64,000 nt of DNA from Fidelibacterota bacterium (GCA_004124875.1 SCKJ01000001.1:372001-436000), one strand, 5' to 3'. Positions 1 through 9,763 are shown, numbered from the stretch's first letter. Translations and numbers: made by a program. Notes: generated from the letters alone by a model not told the origin.

Positions 1-537
1 CATCCCGGCTTCTTCATCGTTGATCAGAAAGATGTCAGTTTTTGCGAGCACTTCCAATAGACTGTCGCGACTGTTATTGATCCACAGGTTCATGGTATCG
101 CTGATGACGAGCGGGTGGTTGCTCAGTGCGGCCAAAAGATCAAGTTGCAGACGCGGTTGAATATTGCCCAGATAGACAATATCCGGCGACCGGTAGCCCT
201 CGGAGATAGCCGGTTTGAAGCCTTCAAACACGCCCAGCTCCGTAAACAGGGTATCGCGGCCCATAAAGCCTGCATGGTAGCGTCCCCCCCAGCGAAAAGT
301 GGCGCCCTCCACGGCCTGAACATTCTCGAGATTGACACCCCTGTCCTTGAGCAGCAGCCAGGCTTCATCGGGAAAGTCGGAACCGACTACGCCGACCAGA
401 TTGACCGGTGAGAACAGAGCCGTGGTGATGGAGAAGTAGGTCGCCGAGCCGCCCAGGATATTCTCCCGGCGACCGGCAGGGGCCTCTACGGTGTCCAGCG
501 CTATGGATCCGACGGCAAGTGTGGACCGGGTTTTCAT
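1..537 (-). CDS. PfkB-family carbohydrate kinase, C-terminus cut by window edge
   Basis: The minus strand is open from an ATG at 537 to the left edge, giving 179 residues with no stop. The N-terminus (MKTRSTLAVGSIALDT) and the following GGSATYFS segment match the start of PfkB/ribokinase sugar kinases, where the first strand and the GG motif contact the sugar. A VGVVGSDFPDEAW segment matches the conserved G-x-D-x(F/P) region. The last readable residues (FLINDEEAGM) correspond to the N-x-x-E motif that binds Mg-phosphate in this family. The GAGD catalytic motif would lie beyond the edge and cannot be checked. The family phosphorylates sugars or nucleosides at a hydroxymethyl group; the substrate is not predictable here. 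It is divergent from the Nudix gene at 611. Confidence 0.85.
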   Translation of the reverse strand, partial: MKTRSTLAVGSIALDTVEAPAGRRENILGGSATYFSITTALFSPVNLVGVVGSDFPDEAWLLLKDRGVNLENVQAVEGATFRWGGRYHAGFMGRDTLFTELGVFEGFKPAISEGYRSPDIVYLGNIQPRLQLDLLAALSNHPLVISDTMNLWINNSRDSLLEVLAKTDIFLINDEEAGM

Positions 538-610
538 AACTGGGCAGTTTATAGGGCTGAGCAGGAAAAAAGCAAGTTTGAAACTTCATAGCTGCGGCCT
601 AATTTGATAA

Positions 611-1108
611 ATGGGACATTTGGAATACTGCTCGAACTGCGGCAGCCTTAACAGCGTACAGTTCGCCGAGGGGCGGGATAGAGTCGTCTGTCCCAGCTGC
701 GGAACGATTCACTACGAAAATCCAGTGCCGGCAGCCACGGTCATTGGCCAGCGTAATGGCGAACTGCTGCTGGTCAAGCGGGCGGCGCCTCCAGCGGTAG
801 GGAAGTGGTGCCTGCCGGGGGGCTTTGTTGAGCAGGGGGAAATGCCCGAACAGGCCGCCCTGCGCGAATTGAAAGAGGAGACCGGCTTGACCGCAGACAG
901 CCTGAGTTTTTTCCAGTTTTGCCCCTTTCCCAGCGGCCGTAGCGGCGAGGTAATGGTTATGGTCTACATTGCCGACAGTCTCGACGGGACTCCGGAGGCA
1001 GGGGACGACGCTTCCGAAGTGCAATTTTTTCCTCTCACCGCATTGCCGCCCATCGCATTTCGCTGCCATATGGCTTTCATCGACAGTTACTTCAATCAGG
1101 CGGGCTGA
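611..1108 (+). CDS. Nudix hydrolase with N-terminal zinc ribbon
   Basis: 165 residues. Residues 7-30 carry two CxxC pairs (C7/C10 and C27/C30), a zinc ribbon like that of NudC-type NADH pyrophosphatases. Residues 70-92 hold a complete Nudix box: GG, then E at the expected spacing, then RELKEETGL, which supplies the Mg-binding glutamates. The enzyme should hydrolyse a nucleoside diphosphate linked to another moiety; the substrate is not evident. The SQPWPFPxS motif of true NudC is absent, although FCPFPSGRSGE occupies a similar place, so a NudC call is not justified. It ends three bases before the AroQ-like gene, so the two are probably co-transcribed. Confidence 0.9.
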   Translation: MGHLEYCSNCGSLNSVQFAEGRDRVVCPSCGTIHYENPVPAATVIGQRNGELLLVKRAAPPAVGKWCLPGGFVEQGEMPEQAALRELKEETGLTADSLSFFQFCPFPSGRSGEVMVMVYIADSLDGTPEAGDDASEVQFFPLTALPPIAFRCHMAFIDSYFNQAG

Positions 1109-1111
1109 TCC

Positions 1112-1555
1112 ATGCGGATATTGACCCTGCTGGGACCCAACCTGAATCTGCTGGGCTGGATCAGCCGGTCAACCGGCCGGCGGCTGACACTGGACCGGCT
1201 GGAAAAAGCGGTGCGCACCGCCGCCAACGGTCTGGGCGCGGATGTCGTTCTGGCGCAGCTCAATGACGAGGTAAAAGCCTGCCAGCTGGTGGCGCGCAAT
1301 CGCAGCAAGATAGCGGGTCTGCTGCTGGTGCCGGGCATTTGGGACCGGACCGGCCAGCAGCTACAGGAAACCGTGCGCATGATCGGCATACCGCTGGCGC
1401 TGTTTCAGCTGCTGCCTGAGGGCGGGCCGTGGACGGCTGAGGCGCCATCGCTATTTGAGGATATTGCCGTGCTGAAAGCATCCGGCAACGGCGCGACTGA
1501 CCTGGCCGCGGCCTTTACCCGCTTCCATGCTCTGCTAGCCCGGCAGGGCGACTGA
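1112..1555 (+). CDS. AroQ-like (type II dehydroquinase fold) protein, probably non-catalytic
   Basis: 147 residues beginning MRILTLLGPNLNLLG, the hallmark N-terminus of type II 3-dehydroquinate dehydratase. The length also matches the family (about 145-150). The active-site segments are eroded, however. The flexible-loop REPxxYG that carries the catalytic Arg and Tyr reads GWISRSTGRR. NPGAYTHTS reads VPGIWDRTG, losing the substrate Asn and catalytic His. The HLSNIHARE segment reads FQLLPEGGPW. I therefore expect the fold without the dehydratase activity. It starts 3 bp after the Nudix stop (translational coupling likely), and its 3' end overlaps the convergent EamA gene by 41 bp. It could be a relic or a repurposed binding protein. 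Confidence 0.7.
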   Translation: MRILTLLGPNLNLLGWISRSTGRRLTLDRLEKAVRTAANGLGADVVLAQLNDEVKACQLVARNRSKIAGLLLVPGIWDRTGQQLQETVRMIGIPLALFQLLPEGGPWTAEAPSLFEDIAVLKASGNGATDLAAAFTRFHALLARQGD

Positions 1556-2411
1556 CTGCCCCCAGCTCTGCCCAGACGACAACGGTCACGATCAGCAGGC
1601 CACCCAGCCAGGCGGTGGGCGACAGATATTCCCCAGCCAGCATAACGGCATACAGGGCGCCGAAAACGGGCTCGGTGGTTAAAAACAGGGCCGTCCGGGT
1701 GGGTGACACGCGGCGCTGGGCCCAGGTCATCCCCAAAAAAGCGCCTGCCGTTCCCAGCACGCCGGTGATGACCAATCCCCACCAGAGCGCCGGATCGGGC
1801 CGCAGCTGCGCGGAGCCGGTTGCCAGGACAGAGAGCGCGGACAGGACCACCATGGTCAGCAGCTGCACCCAAAAATATCTGAGGGTATCGACCGTGGGGG
1901 CATAGATACCCAGCAGGATGATCTGCCCGGCGAAAGCCACGGCGCAAACCAGAGTGAGACCATCGCCCAAATTAATGCTGTTGCCTGCGGCGGGATCAAT
2001 GAGCAGATAGAGACCGCCGGCGGCCAGCGCGACGGAAATCCAGCGCTTGGTGGAAATGATCTGGTGGCCGAGGCCCCACAGGAAAAACGGCACCAGCAGC
2101 ACATTCAGCCCGGTGATGAAGGCCGACCGGCTGGCCGAGGTATAGACCAGGCCCCAGGTCTGGAAAGTGAAGCCGACAAACAGCGCCACCCCGGTCAGGA
2201 TGCCGCCGATCCACTCCCGGCGCGTGATTTGCAGCCAGGAATGTCCGCGGCGGGTGGCCGCTAAACCACGCCAGATGATGGGAATGGTGATAATGGCCAG
2301 CGCCAGACCGAAGCGCATCGTCAGGAACATGAACGGAGTCGTATGCCCCAGCGCCTGTTTGACCAGGGAAAAGGTGCTGCCCCAGACCAGCGCCGCTGAA
2401 AGGAGCACCAT
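1515..2411 (-). CDS. EamA/DMT-family transporter
   Basis: About 298 residues from the ATG at 2411. This start excludes the much longer open frame that runs on into the neighbouring symporter. The protein opens with MVLLSAALVWGSTFSLVKQA, the typical first helix of EamA permeases. Roughly ten hydrophobic segments form two EamA repeats, with the second including LTTEPVFGALYAVMLAGE, the conserved end of the second domain. Family members export amino acids, metabolites or nucleotide sugars across the inner membrane; the substrate here is unknown. It lies 47 bp downstream of the SSS symporter in the same direction. No clear Shine-Dalgarno sequence precedes the start, so a nearby TTG is possible. 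Confidence 0.85.
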   Translation of the reverse strand: MVLLSAALVWGSTFSLVKQALGHTTPFMFLTMRFGLALAIITIPIIWRGLAATRRGHSWLQITRREWIGGILTGVALFVGFTFQTWGLVYTSASRSAFITGLNVLLVPFFLWGLGHQIISTKRWISVALAAGGLYLLIDPAAGNSINLGDGLTLVCAVAFAGQIILLGIYAPTVDTLRYFWVQLLTMVVLSALSVLATGSAQLRPDPALWWGLVITGVLGTAGAFLGMTWAQRRVSPTRTALFLTTEPVFGALYAVMLAGEYLSPTAWLGGLLIVTVVVWAELGAVSRPAGLAEHGSG

Positions 2412-2458
2412 ATCGGGCGCCAAGGTGCCCGAGGAGCTGCGAGGTTGGTCGGGTATTA

Positions 2459-3904
2459 TCAACGGGATGCTGCCGGTTGCGCAGGCAGGCGTGAACCGGC
2501 CCAGTAACCGGCCAGGGCGGCCATGATTCCCCAGATGATGAACCCCAGGCCCGATTCGGCCAGCCAGAGCGGCTCCCACCGGCCGAGTCCGCCATAGGTC
2601 TCCAAGAAGTAGGCCAACACCACGCCGGCGAAGCCTGCTATCGATGATGCGGTGATGCCTCGCGGGTTCGCCCGGGGCCAGAAAACGGCCGCCACCGGCG
2701 CCGCCACTGCGGCGGTCAGGATGCCGGAGGAGAGGTAAAAGATGTCCCAGAGCGATTGGGTATACAGGGCAAAAAGCGTGGCTGCCCCTACCGACAGCAA
2801 GGTGATAATGCGTGGCCGGTTCGTGCCGCCTGAGGCCTTGCCTGTCAGGTCGTACCCGATGGACAGCGCCATGACATTGACGCACGTGTCGATAGTGCTC
2901 ATGGCCGCCGCCACCAGTCCCACCGCAACCAGCGTTACCAGGTAAGGGGGCGCGTAGCTCGACACCAGTGCGGCGAAAATGGCCTCCCCCTCCATGCCGA
3001 CGGCGCTGGGGAAGCTGCCGGCCTCCAGGGGGTAGAGGGCCAGCGATCCGATGCCAATAAACAGGGGCAGAATGCCTACGAACAGCAAGGCGCTGCCGAT
3101 GGCCATAACCACCCCTTTGCGGGCCGAGGCGGGAGTGTCTGCCGCCTGAACGCGCAGCCAGAGATCGGTTTCGAACACCCATCCCGGCAGATAGGCGACG
3201 AATGTCAGGAAGATAATGGCGATGCCCGGCGACGTCAGGCTGGTCCAACTGCTGCCCGATTTAGCCGCATGGACCTGCCGGTCCGGCCAGCCGCCGGCTG
3301 TCTCGCTCAATCCCTGGATCGCCAGATAACCCATGGTCAGGATGTAGAGGGCCACCAGCAGATACTGCAACTTATCGGTGGCGACAACTGCCCCAAAGCC
3401 GCCCAAAGTGGCGTATATGGCGACGATGATCCCTATGATGATGATCATGACCGGCGGACTAACGCCGAGCTGCGGCGCCAGCAAGAGACCCGCCACATAC
3501 AGTTCCGCGCCACCCCACACCAGGAAGACGACGGCCAGGGCTACGGCAACCGATTTTCGGGCGGTTGGCCCAAATCGTTGGCCTACCATCTCAGGCTGGC
3601 TGAACGCCGGCAGCGCCCGGTAGCGAGCCGCGAGAAAATAGATGATGATGAGCGTGATCAGCCAGGGGATGGTAATGAGCCAGATGGCGCCCAGTCCGTA
3701 CCAGTAAAACAGCTGCACGGCATAGACGCAAGACCACGACACCGACATGAATCCCGCCGATATGGAGAGCCCCACCGAGGCGCCGCTCAAACTTCTGCCG
3801 GCGGTCCAGTAGTCGCTGCCCGCGGTGCCCCTGCGGTAGGATTTCAGGCCCAGCGCTACGGCGGCCAGAGAGTACAGCAGGAAGGCAATCCAGGTGGCGC
3901 TCAT
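2459..3904 (-). CDS. Sodium:solute symporter (SSS/SLC5 family)
   Basis: 481 residues with about 13 hydrophobic helices. The N-terminal pattern YWTAGRSLSGASVGLSISAG matches the G-R-x-L consensus after the first helix of SSS transporters. Later segments ATLGGFGAVVATDKLQYLL and the helix containing AAAMSTIDTCVNVMA match the conserved Na+-site regions. It should import a solute (sugar, carboxylate or amino acid) driven by sodium at the inner membrane; the substrate cannot be assigned. It is followed by the EamA gene in the same orientation. The upstream 227 bp contains only low-complexity sequence. Confidence 0.92.
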   Translation of the reverse strand: MSATWIAFLLYSLAAVALGLKSYRRGTAGSDYWTAGRSLSGASVGLSISAGFMSVSWSCVYAVQLFYWYGLGAIWLITIPWLITLIIIYFLAARYRALPAFSQPEMVGQRFGPTARKSVAVALAVVFLVWGGAELYVAGLLLAPQLGVSPPVMIIIIGIIVAIYATLGGFGAVVATDKLQYLLVALYILTMGYLAIQGLSETAGGWPDRQVHAAKSGSSWTSLTSPGIAIIFLTFVAYLPGWVFETDLWLRVQAADTPASARKGVVMAIGSALLFVGILPLFIGIGSLALYPLEAGSFPSAVGMEGEAIFAALVSSYAPPYLVTLVAVGLVAAAMSTIDTCVNVMALSIGYDLTGKASGGTNRPRIITLLSVGAATLFALYTQSLWDIFYLSSGILTAAVAAPVAAVFWPRANPRGITASSIAGFAGVVLAYFLETYGGLGRWEPLWLAESGLGFIIWGIMAALAGYWAGSRLPAQPAASR

Positions 3905-3940
3905 CAGGCGGTGAATTTAGGGCAGGCGTTAACCAGTTGG

Positions 3941-4030
3941 CAGCAACAGTAGCAGTGGCAGTGGCAGAGCAGGAAGTTGTCAGTTATCAGTCGTCAATAT
4001 TCCAATCATCAATGGACGATTGTCAATCCG
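3941..4030. repeat. Low-complexity intergenic tract
   Basis: Between the SSS gene and the DjlA-like gene lies a stretch of drifted short words: CAG/TGG triplets (GCAGCAACAGTAGCAGTGGC) passing into an AT-rich tract of CAAT/CAATC words. Comparable AT-rich tracts occur in other intergenic gaps (4881-4975, 5699-5727, 7863-7890, 9718-9750). No gene is visible in 3905-4131. Confidence 0.45.
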
Positions 4031-4131
4031 CCCGGCCCCTTGTGGCCTGTCGATGAGGTCTCTAATTTCCCGCTCACCAACAAAAGGGATCGCGGCAGCA
4101 TGATGCACATGACAGAGCAGGCCATCTGAGG

Positions 4132-4860
4132 ATGGCCGGCTGGGAAAAATGGCTCTGGGGGGGACTGGGGTGGTCGCTGTTCGGACCCGTCTGGGGCATC
4201 CTCGGGTATGCGCTGGGCAGCATGAAGGACAACAGCGACTACGGCGCTTACAGCCGGGACGCGCACTATCCTCAGACTCGCGCCGGAGATTTTGGCGTGT
4301 CGATGATGGTGCTTTTGGCGGCCGTCATGAAAGCAGACGACAAACTGCTCAAGTCGGAGCTCAACTTCGTCAAGGAGTTCATGCTGCGCACTTTTGGCTC
4401 CGAGCATACCCGCGACCTGATGATCCTTTTCCAGGATATTTTGAAACAGGACTACCCCCTGCGTGACGTCTGTGCGCAGATCAAACGCCAGATGGACCAC
4501 CCCGCCCGGCTGGAGATGGTGCATCTGCTGTTCGGGCTCGCCCAGGCCGACCGAAAGGTCGATCCGGCGGAGGTCGATGTCATCCGTATCATCAGCGGAT
4601 ACCTGGGCATCTCGGCCGCCGATTTCGAATCGATCCAGGCCATGTTCATCAAAGACACACAAGCCGCCTACACGGTTTTGGAGATTGATACCGATGCCAG
4701 TCAGGATGAGGTAAAAAAGGCTTTCCGGAAAATGGCCAACAAGTACCATCCCGACAAGGTCGCCCACCTGGGTGAGGACTTTGGGGCGATTGCCGAGGAG
4801 AAGTTCAAGGCCATCAACGATGCCTACCAGACCGTCAAGGAGCAGCGCGGCTGGGAGTAG
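4132..4860 (+). CDS. DjlA-like co-chaperone (TM + TerB-like + J domain)
   Basis: 242 residues. A glycine-rich hydrophobic helix at about 10-30 should anchor the protein in the membrane. Residues about 55-172 form an alpha-helical TerB-like domain (MMVLLAAVMKADDKLLKSEL and FGLAQADRKVDPAEVDVIR, the repeated acidic motif of TerB). Residues 179-242 form a J domain with HPD at 206-208, the motif that stimulates DnaK ATPase. The order is that of DjlA, although E. coli DjlA is slightly longer. It should present DnaK at the membrane. The start follows a short upstream leader; the ATG at 4132 gives a full first helix. Confidence 0.9.
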   Translation: MAGWEKWLWGGLGWSLFGPVWGILGYALGSMKDNSDYGAYSRDAHYPQTRAGDFGVSMMVLLAAVMKADDKLLKSELNFVKEFMLRTFGSEHTRDLMILFQDILKQDYPLRDVCAQIKRQMDHPARLEMVHLLFGLAQADRKVDPAEVDVIRIISGYLGISAADFESIQAMFIKDTQAAYTVLEIDTDASQDEVKKAFRKMANKYHPDKVAHLGEDFGAIAEEKFKAINDAYQTVKEQRGWE

Positions 4861-4880
4861 GGGGAAGGTGATGTTGCCGA

Positions 4881-4975
4881 GTAATGATAATTGTCGATTG
4901 AAGATTGAAGGATGAAGGATGAAGGATGAAGTAATGAGTAGTGAGTGATGAGGAGTGAGAATCGAGGATTGTCGA
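4881..4975. repeat. Drifted short tandem repeat tract (GATGAAG)n
   Basis: The gap 4861-5061 holds GATGAAG repeated three times exactly (4911-4931), preceded by a one-base variant and followed by drifted words (GTAATGAGTAGTGAGTGATG). No coding frame is convincing on either strand; the long minus-strand frame crossing this tract reads through real plus-strand genes on both sides. Confidence 0.6.
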
Positions 4976-5061
4976 TATTGCAGCGAGGACATGGAGATTC
5001 CATTGCAGGAGTTGGGCGACGCCTTATTAAATTGACCGCGTAGGAACGAAAGGAGCCCATC

Positions 5062-5688
5062 GTGAGGGACCGCCTCCCTCGCATCAGCGTCAAAACGGAT
5101 CAACCTCCGCAGCAGTTCTTGGAGAGCCTGGCGCACGAAGCCCGGCAGCTGGGCGAATATCTGGTCGACCTGGGGGTTCAGGACGGCGCCCACACGCTGA
5201 CCCTCAAACCGCTGACATTGCTGCCCCACCGGGACCTGGAAGGGCGCCTGGTCGGCATATCGGGAGACGAAGACCGCATACGGATCGACCTCCGTGCCCA
5301 CCGCTGGAACCCTGAACCCCCCACCTACGATACTTACGTGGCCGCCGCCCGGGAGCTCCTGCAGCCGCTCCTGCGCCGCTACAACCTTGCGCACCGGTCC
5401 AACCGCAAGCTGCGCATCGCCACCAAAACGGAGACCGAACCCCAACTGCCGCTCATGGCGCGGGAGCTGTTCGACGCCTTTGCCATCGACGCCCACAAGA
5501 GCGGCCTCCGGGAGACCGACTGGCGGCGGTTCTACCGCTTCATCCGCCACGCCGCGGCCCATAACCTCAACATCGACCGGGACGATCTCCACTACTTGCT
5601 GGTGAGCGCCGGCTTCTCCATCGACCATGCCGCCGAGATTGCCGATGTGTATGAGCATGGGCGGGGGCTGCTGGGGGCGAGAGGATAG
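5062..5688 (+). CDS. Hypothetical protein, 208 aa
   Basis: I do not recognise this family. The GTG start at 5062 is supported by AAAGGAG at about 5048-5054. The product is soluble, highly charged (many Arg/His/Asp), with no signal peptide or membrane segment. The first half contains beta-like segments (HTLTLKPLTLLPHRDLEGRL and a following DRIRIDLRAHRW). The second half is helical, including LFDAFAIDAHKSGLRETDWR and RFIRHAAAHNLNIDRDDLHY. Codon use and GC content resemble the core genes rather than the AT-rich islet that follows. It stands alone, flanked on both sides by repeat-like intergenic sequence. Confidence 0.7.
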   Translation: MRDRLPRISVKTDQPPQQFLESLAHEARQLGEYLVDLGVQDGAHTLTLKPLTLLPHRDLEGRLVGISGDEDRIRIDLRAHRWNPEPPTYDTYVAAARELLQPLLRRYNLAHRSNRKLRIATKTETEPQLPLMARELFDAFAIDAHKSGLRETDWRRFYRFIRHAAAHNLNIDRDDLHYLLVSAGFSIDHAAEIADVYEHGRGLLGARG

Positions 5689-5807
5689 TGGAGGTTGAAG
5701 AAATATTGAAAATTGACAATTGATGGTTTAAATAGGGCACGCACGTGCCGAGATTCAGCCCCGATTAAAATTACAGATAGAAAGCTGTGAATTCTCTTAA
5801 CCCCTAG

Positions 5808-6710
5808 TCAAAGATCGATTTTCATAATATTCTTCTTCAGATCACGTGGAAGACGGAAGAAAAATGCCCGACCGATTTTAAATTTCTCAAGCAATTTTAG
5901 TTCCACCATTTTTAATAGATCTTTGCGAGCCGTTTCATAAGATATGCTATTTGAATTTTTATGTGTCTTTAGCGAATAATTCACCCCCTCGTTTCGCAAG
6001 CCGTGGTTAAGTAGAGCCACTTGCCGATGATTAAGGGAGGCAAATAGATTTTGATTTCTTTTTAACAGTAGTTCGGTCTCATGCACTTGGTCCATTTTCC
6101 GATCAAGTGAACGATGCAATTTTTCGATTGCTTTTTGGATAACACGCAGTTGGAATGTGATGAAATAAGTCAGATCATTGTCGTCAGTCTCTGAGTACAG
6201 ATATGACCGTGCATATTGAGCTGGAGATTGCATTAGGATGTTTGAGATCGATAGATATTCCATTAGCCAATACCCCCTACGGGCCATGTACCAATAGAAA
6301 ATGGCTCTTGCCGTTCTACCGTTACCATCAATAAAAGGATGATCATAAGCAAGGGCGAAGTGCAATAGGATACCCATGATAACTGGGTGTAAAAATATTT
6401 CTCCATCCTCAGCATTCGCTATTTGACAAAAATTCGCTAGTCTGCCAGGTAATTCATTGGCATCAGGCGGCACATGTAGAACTACTCCATCATTTGGATC
6501 AACCACAACAATATTCTCATCCCTGCGACGAAATCGTCCTGCACCTGTTTCATCATCTAATGTTTTTGAAACTAAGATTCGCTGTAGTTCGAAAATGTTC
6601 TCAGGGTCTAATTTTTCCTCCCTCATGTCTTGGATGAATAGCATCGCATGGTAGTTATTCGCAATCATTTGCTCGCTTCTGTCCCTCGGCCTCCTGCCCT
6701 CTCTTAGCAT
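5808..6710 (-). CDS. Fic-domain protein, 5'-truncated (AMPylation fold)
   Basis: 300 residues from the ATG at 6710, AT-richer than the core genes. Residues 124-135 read HPFIDGNGRTAR, the complete Fic catalytic motif, so transferase chemistry (usually AMP onto a target hydroxyl) looks intact. A C-terminal winged-helix-like region follows. In-frame homology continues upstream of the ATG to 6743 (GAATTRQVAKQ) and then hits a stop at 6744-6746. In intact Fic proteins this is where S/T-xxx-EG sits, the inhibitory helix motif, preceded by an N-terminal domain. Both are missing and the VRR-NUC gene begins there. This looks like a truncated or decaying gene, or a deregulated short form. Confidence 0.85.
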   Translation of the reverse strand: MLREGRRPRDRSEQMIANNYHAMLFIQDMREEKLDPENIFELQRILVSKTLDDETGAGRFRRRDENIVVVDPNDGVVLHVPPDANELPGRLANFCQIANAEDGEIFLHPVIMGILLHFALAYDHPFIDGNGRTARAIFYWYMARRGYWLMEYLSISNILMQSPAQYARSYLYSETDDNDLTYFITFQLRVIQKAIEKLHRSLDRKMDQVHETELLLKRNQNLFASLNHRQVALLNHGLRNEGVNYSLKTHKNSNSISYETARKDLLKMVELKLLEKFKIGRAFFFRLPRDLKKNIMKIDL

Positions 6711-6745
6711 CTGCTTGGCGACCTGTCGCGTGGTTGCTGCGCCCT

Positions 6746-7732
6746 ATGGCCGCAATCCCTAGCCGAAAGGGAAAAATAGAGCGGTTTTACTGGCGAGAGA
6801 TATTCAGAACATATTGCTCGTTTATGTTGGAACATTTTGGTGGCAATCTGCCTTACGATAGCATTGTGAGTCTCGATCACAATGAACCATCTCTACGAAA
6901 AAGGTTGCGAGACGAGGCAAAAAAATATTGGCAGAAAAAGCATAAGATTCAACCTAAGTATGATACTAAGGAACGCACCCAAGCTGAATTCTTAGCACAA
7001 ATCGCTGTTCCTGTTCGCGAGCATCATGCGCAGTATGTCCAAATTACTAGAGGTGGAAATCGTATTGGGAGATGGCTAGATAATTCAGGCCAAGTCGTTG
7101 GGGCGGAAGATATTGCAAAAGAATATTACTCAAATCTGGGGTATCAAGTTCTCCGATTTGAACGACAAATCATATCAGCTTGGATTGGGGCATTTCTTGG
7201 AAAAGTTATTGAAGATCAAAATGATCCTTTGGCGCGACCTGGTATGACTGGATCGTCCGTTAACTGGAAACCCAACAACCCAAAAGCAATACAAATTTGG
7301 GTTAATTTTCCACCGGATATCGGTCGTGCACAGTACTACAAGAGGCGGGAGGGTGATATTATTTCCGCAATGTCCGCAATTGCTGAAGCAAATAATCTCG
7401 GGGAACTATTCGATGATTCGTGGGGCTCTAATTACAATCTTATAGATTACTTTAAGGCGGCAAACACCGAGGACATTTTGAGAGCTCGATTAACTTTGGA
7501 TATACTTCCAGCAGCCCTTGTAATTGATATTTTGCATTGGGTAATAAAGGACTTCTGGGCGAGGAGAGCAGGGTGGCCCGATTTATTAGTTTACAAAATG
7601 AACGAATTCCGATTTGTAGAGGTGAAAACAAAACATGATAAACTATCTCAAGACCAAATGAATTGGTTTGAATGGGCTATATTGACTCAGAAAATCCCTT
7701 GTGAGATTATGAAGTTAAGGCCGCTGGATTGA
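6746..7732 (+). CDS. VRR-NUC domain nuclease protein
   Basis: About 328 residues from ATG 6746; a TTG at 6734 is an in-frame alternative. The C-terminal 80 residues carry the VRR-NUC (PD-(D/E)xK type) pattern: GWPDLLVYK supplies the catalytic Asp, RFVEVKTKHDKLSQDQMNWF supplies E-x-K and the conserved Q. The N-terminal two thirds (helical, rich in charged residues) resembles the region preceding VRR-NUC in FAN1-like and phage/defence proteins but I cannot assign it. The gene is AT-rich, diverges from the truncated Fic gene with no intergenic space, and is probably part of the same horizontally acquired islet. Confidence 0.8.
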   Translation: MAAIPSRKGKIERFYWREIFRTYCSFMLEHFGGNLPYDSIVSLDHNEPSLRKRLRDEAKKYWQKKHKIQPKYDTKERTQAEFLAQIAVPVREHHAQYVQITRGGNRIGRWLDNSGQVVGAEDIAKEYYSNLGYQVLRFERQIISAWIGAFLGKVIEDQNDPLARPGMTGSSVNWKPNNPKAIQIWVNFPPDIGRAQYYKRREGDIISAMSAIAEANNLGELFDDSWGSNYNLIDYFKAANTEDILRARLTLDILPAALVIDILHWVIKDFWARRAGWPDLLVYKMNEFRFVEVKTKHDKLSQDQMNWFEWAILTQKIPCEIMKLRPLD

Positions 7733-7926
7733 CGGTGGACCCGAGGAGCGCAGAACTCACCCCCTTCACTGCCGTTATGCCCCCTCTCATTAAAGTCGAG
7801 GGGGACGATGCAATCGGGGGGCGAGTTAATCCTGTTAACTGATCACTCTTCCGGTTCCTTTCCTCAATTTTCAATTGACAGTATTCAATACACTGCGACC
7901 CATCACCTAATTCCCTAACTTCCCCC
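7733..7926. other. Intergenic region with an AT-rich tract
   Basis: No gene is visible. The tract at 7863-7890 (CAATTTTCAATTGACAGTATT) belongs to the drifted CAATTTT word family seen in neighbouring gaps. A promoter for the mutase gene is expected here but I cannot point to a convincing one, nor to a Shine-Dalgarno sequence before 7927. Confidence 0.4.
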
Positions 7927-9453
<1,527 letters not shown>

Positions 9454-9507
9454 AGTGTCACGGGCTCACCGGATTTATTCAATATTCTTAAAAAAGTGGT
9501 CGATGTA

Positions 9508-9714
9508 ATGCAAGCTCTCTCGGCAGTTATTAACGAAGTTTCAAAGTATTACATGGATGCATCGACAGGATTTGGTTATAATTTAGAATCCAATATGGGT
9601 ATGTATGTTCTATTGCACGCTATGAACACAGGCTTAACATATGCCGAGGAGAAACATAAGAAGATACAATCAGGCGATTATGATATTGATGATTTGAAAC
9701 AGGTGGAATGGTAG
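9508..9714 (+). CDS. Small hypothetical protein
   Basis: About 68 residues from ATG 9508 (an in-frame GTG lies at 9496). The product is a small mixed helical protein (VINEVSKYYMDASTGFGYNL, then AEEKHKKIQSGDYDIDD), with no signal peptide and no family I recognise. The sequence is clearly AT-richer than the mutase gene before it and birA after it. No strong ribosome-binding site is visible. It may be a small acquired gene or spurious; the lack of a good start site keeps confidence low. Confidence 0.4.
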   Translation: MQALSAVINEVSKYYMDASTGFGYNLESNMGMYVLLHAMNTGLTYAEEKHKKIQSGDYDIDDLKQVEW

Positions 9715-9763
9715 AACGGTCAATTTTCAATTTTAATTTTTCAATACTGGTAACTTAAACCCC

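Noticed and set aside
611-1108. nudC as a gene name
   Set aside because: The zinc ribbon and Nudix box match, but the SQPWPFPxS NADH signature after the box is missing.
1515-3248. 577-codon minus-strand frame
   Set aside because: The first 279 codons are an out-of-frame reading of the SSS symporter. The EamA gene begins at ATG 2411.
4903-4935. CRISPR-like repeat (GATGAAG x3)
   Set aside because: The units are 7 bp in direct tandem without spacers, and no cas genes are present. It is a simple tandem repeat.
4009-5658. 549-codon open frame on the minus strand
   Set aside because: It runs antisense through the DjlA-like gene and the 208-residue gene and through the low-complexity tract between them. 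Its translation contains repeat-like Ser/Leu/His runs where it crosses the tract and matches no family.
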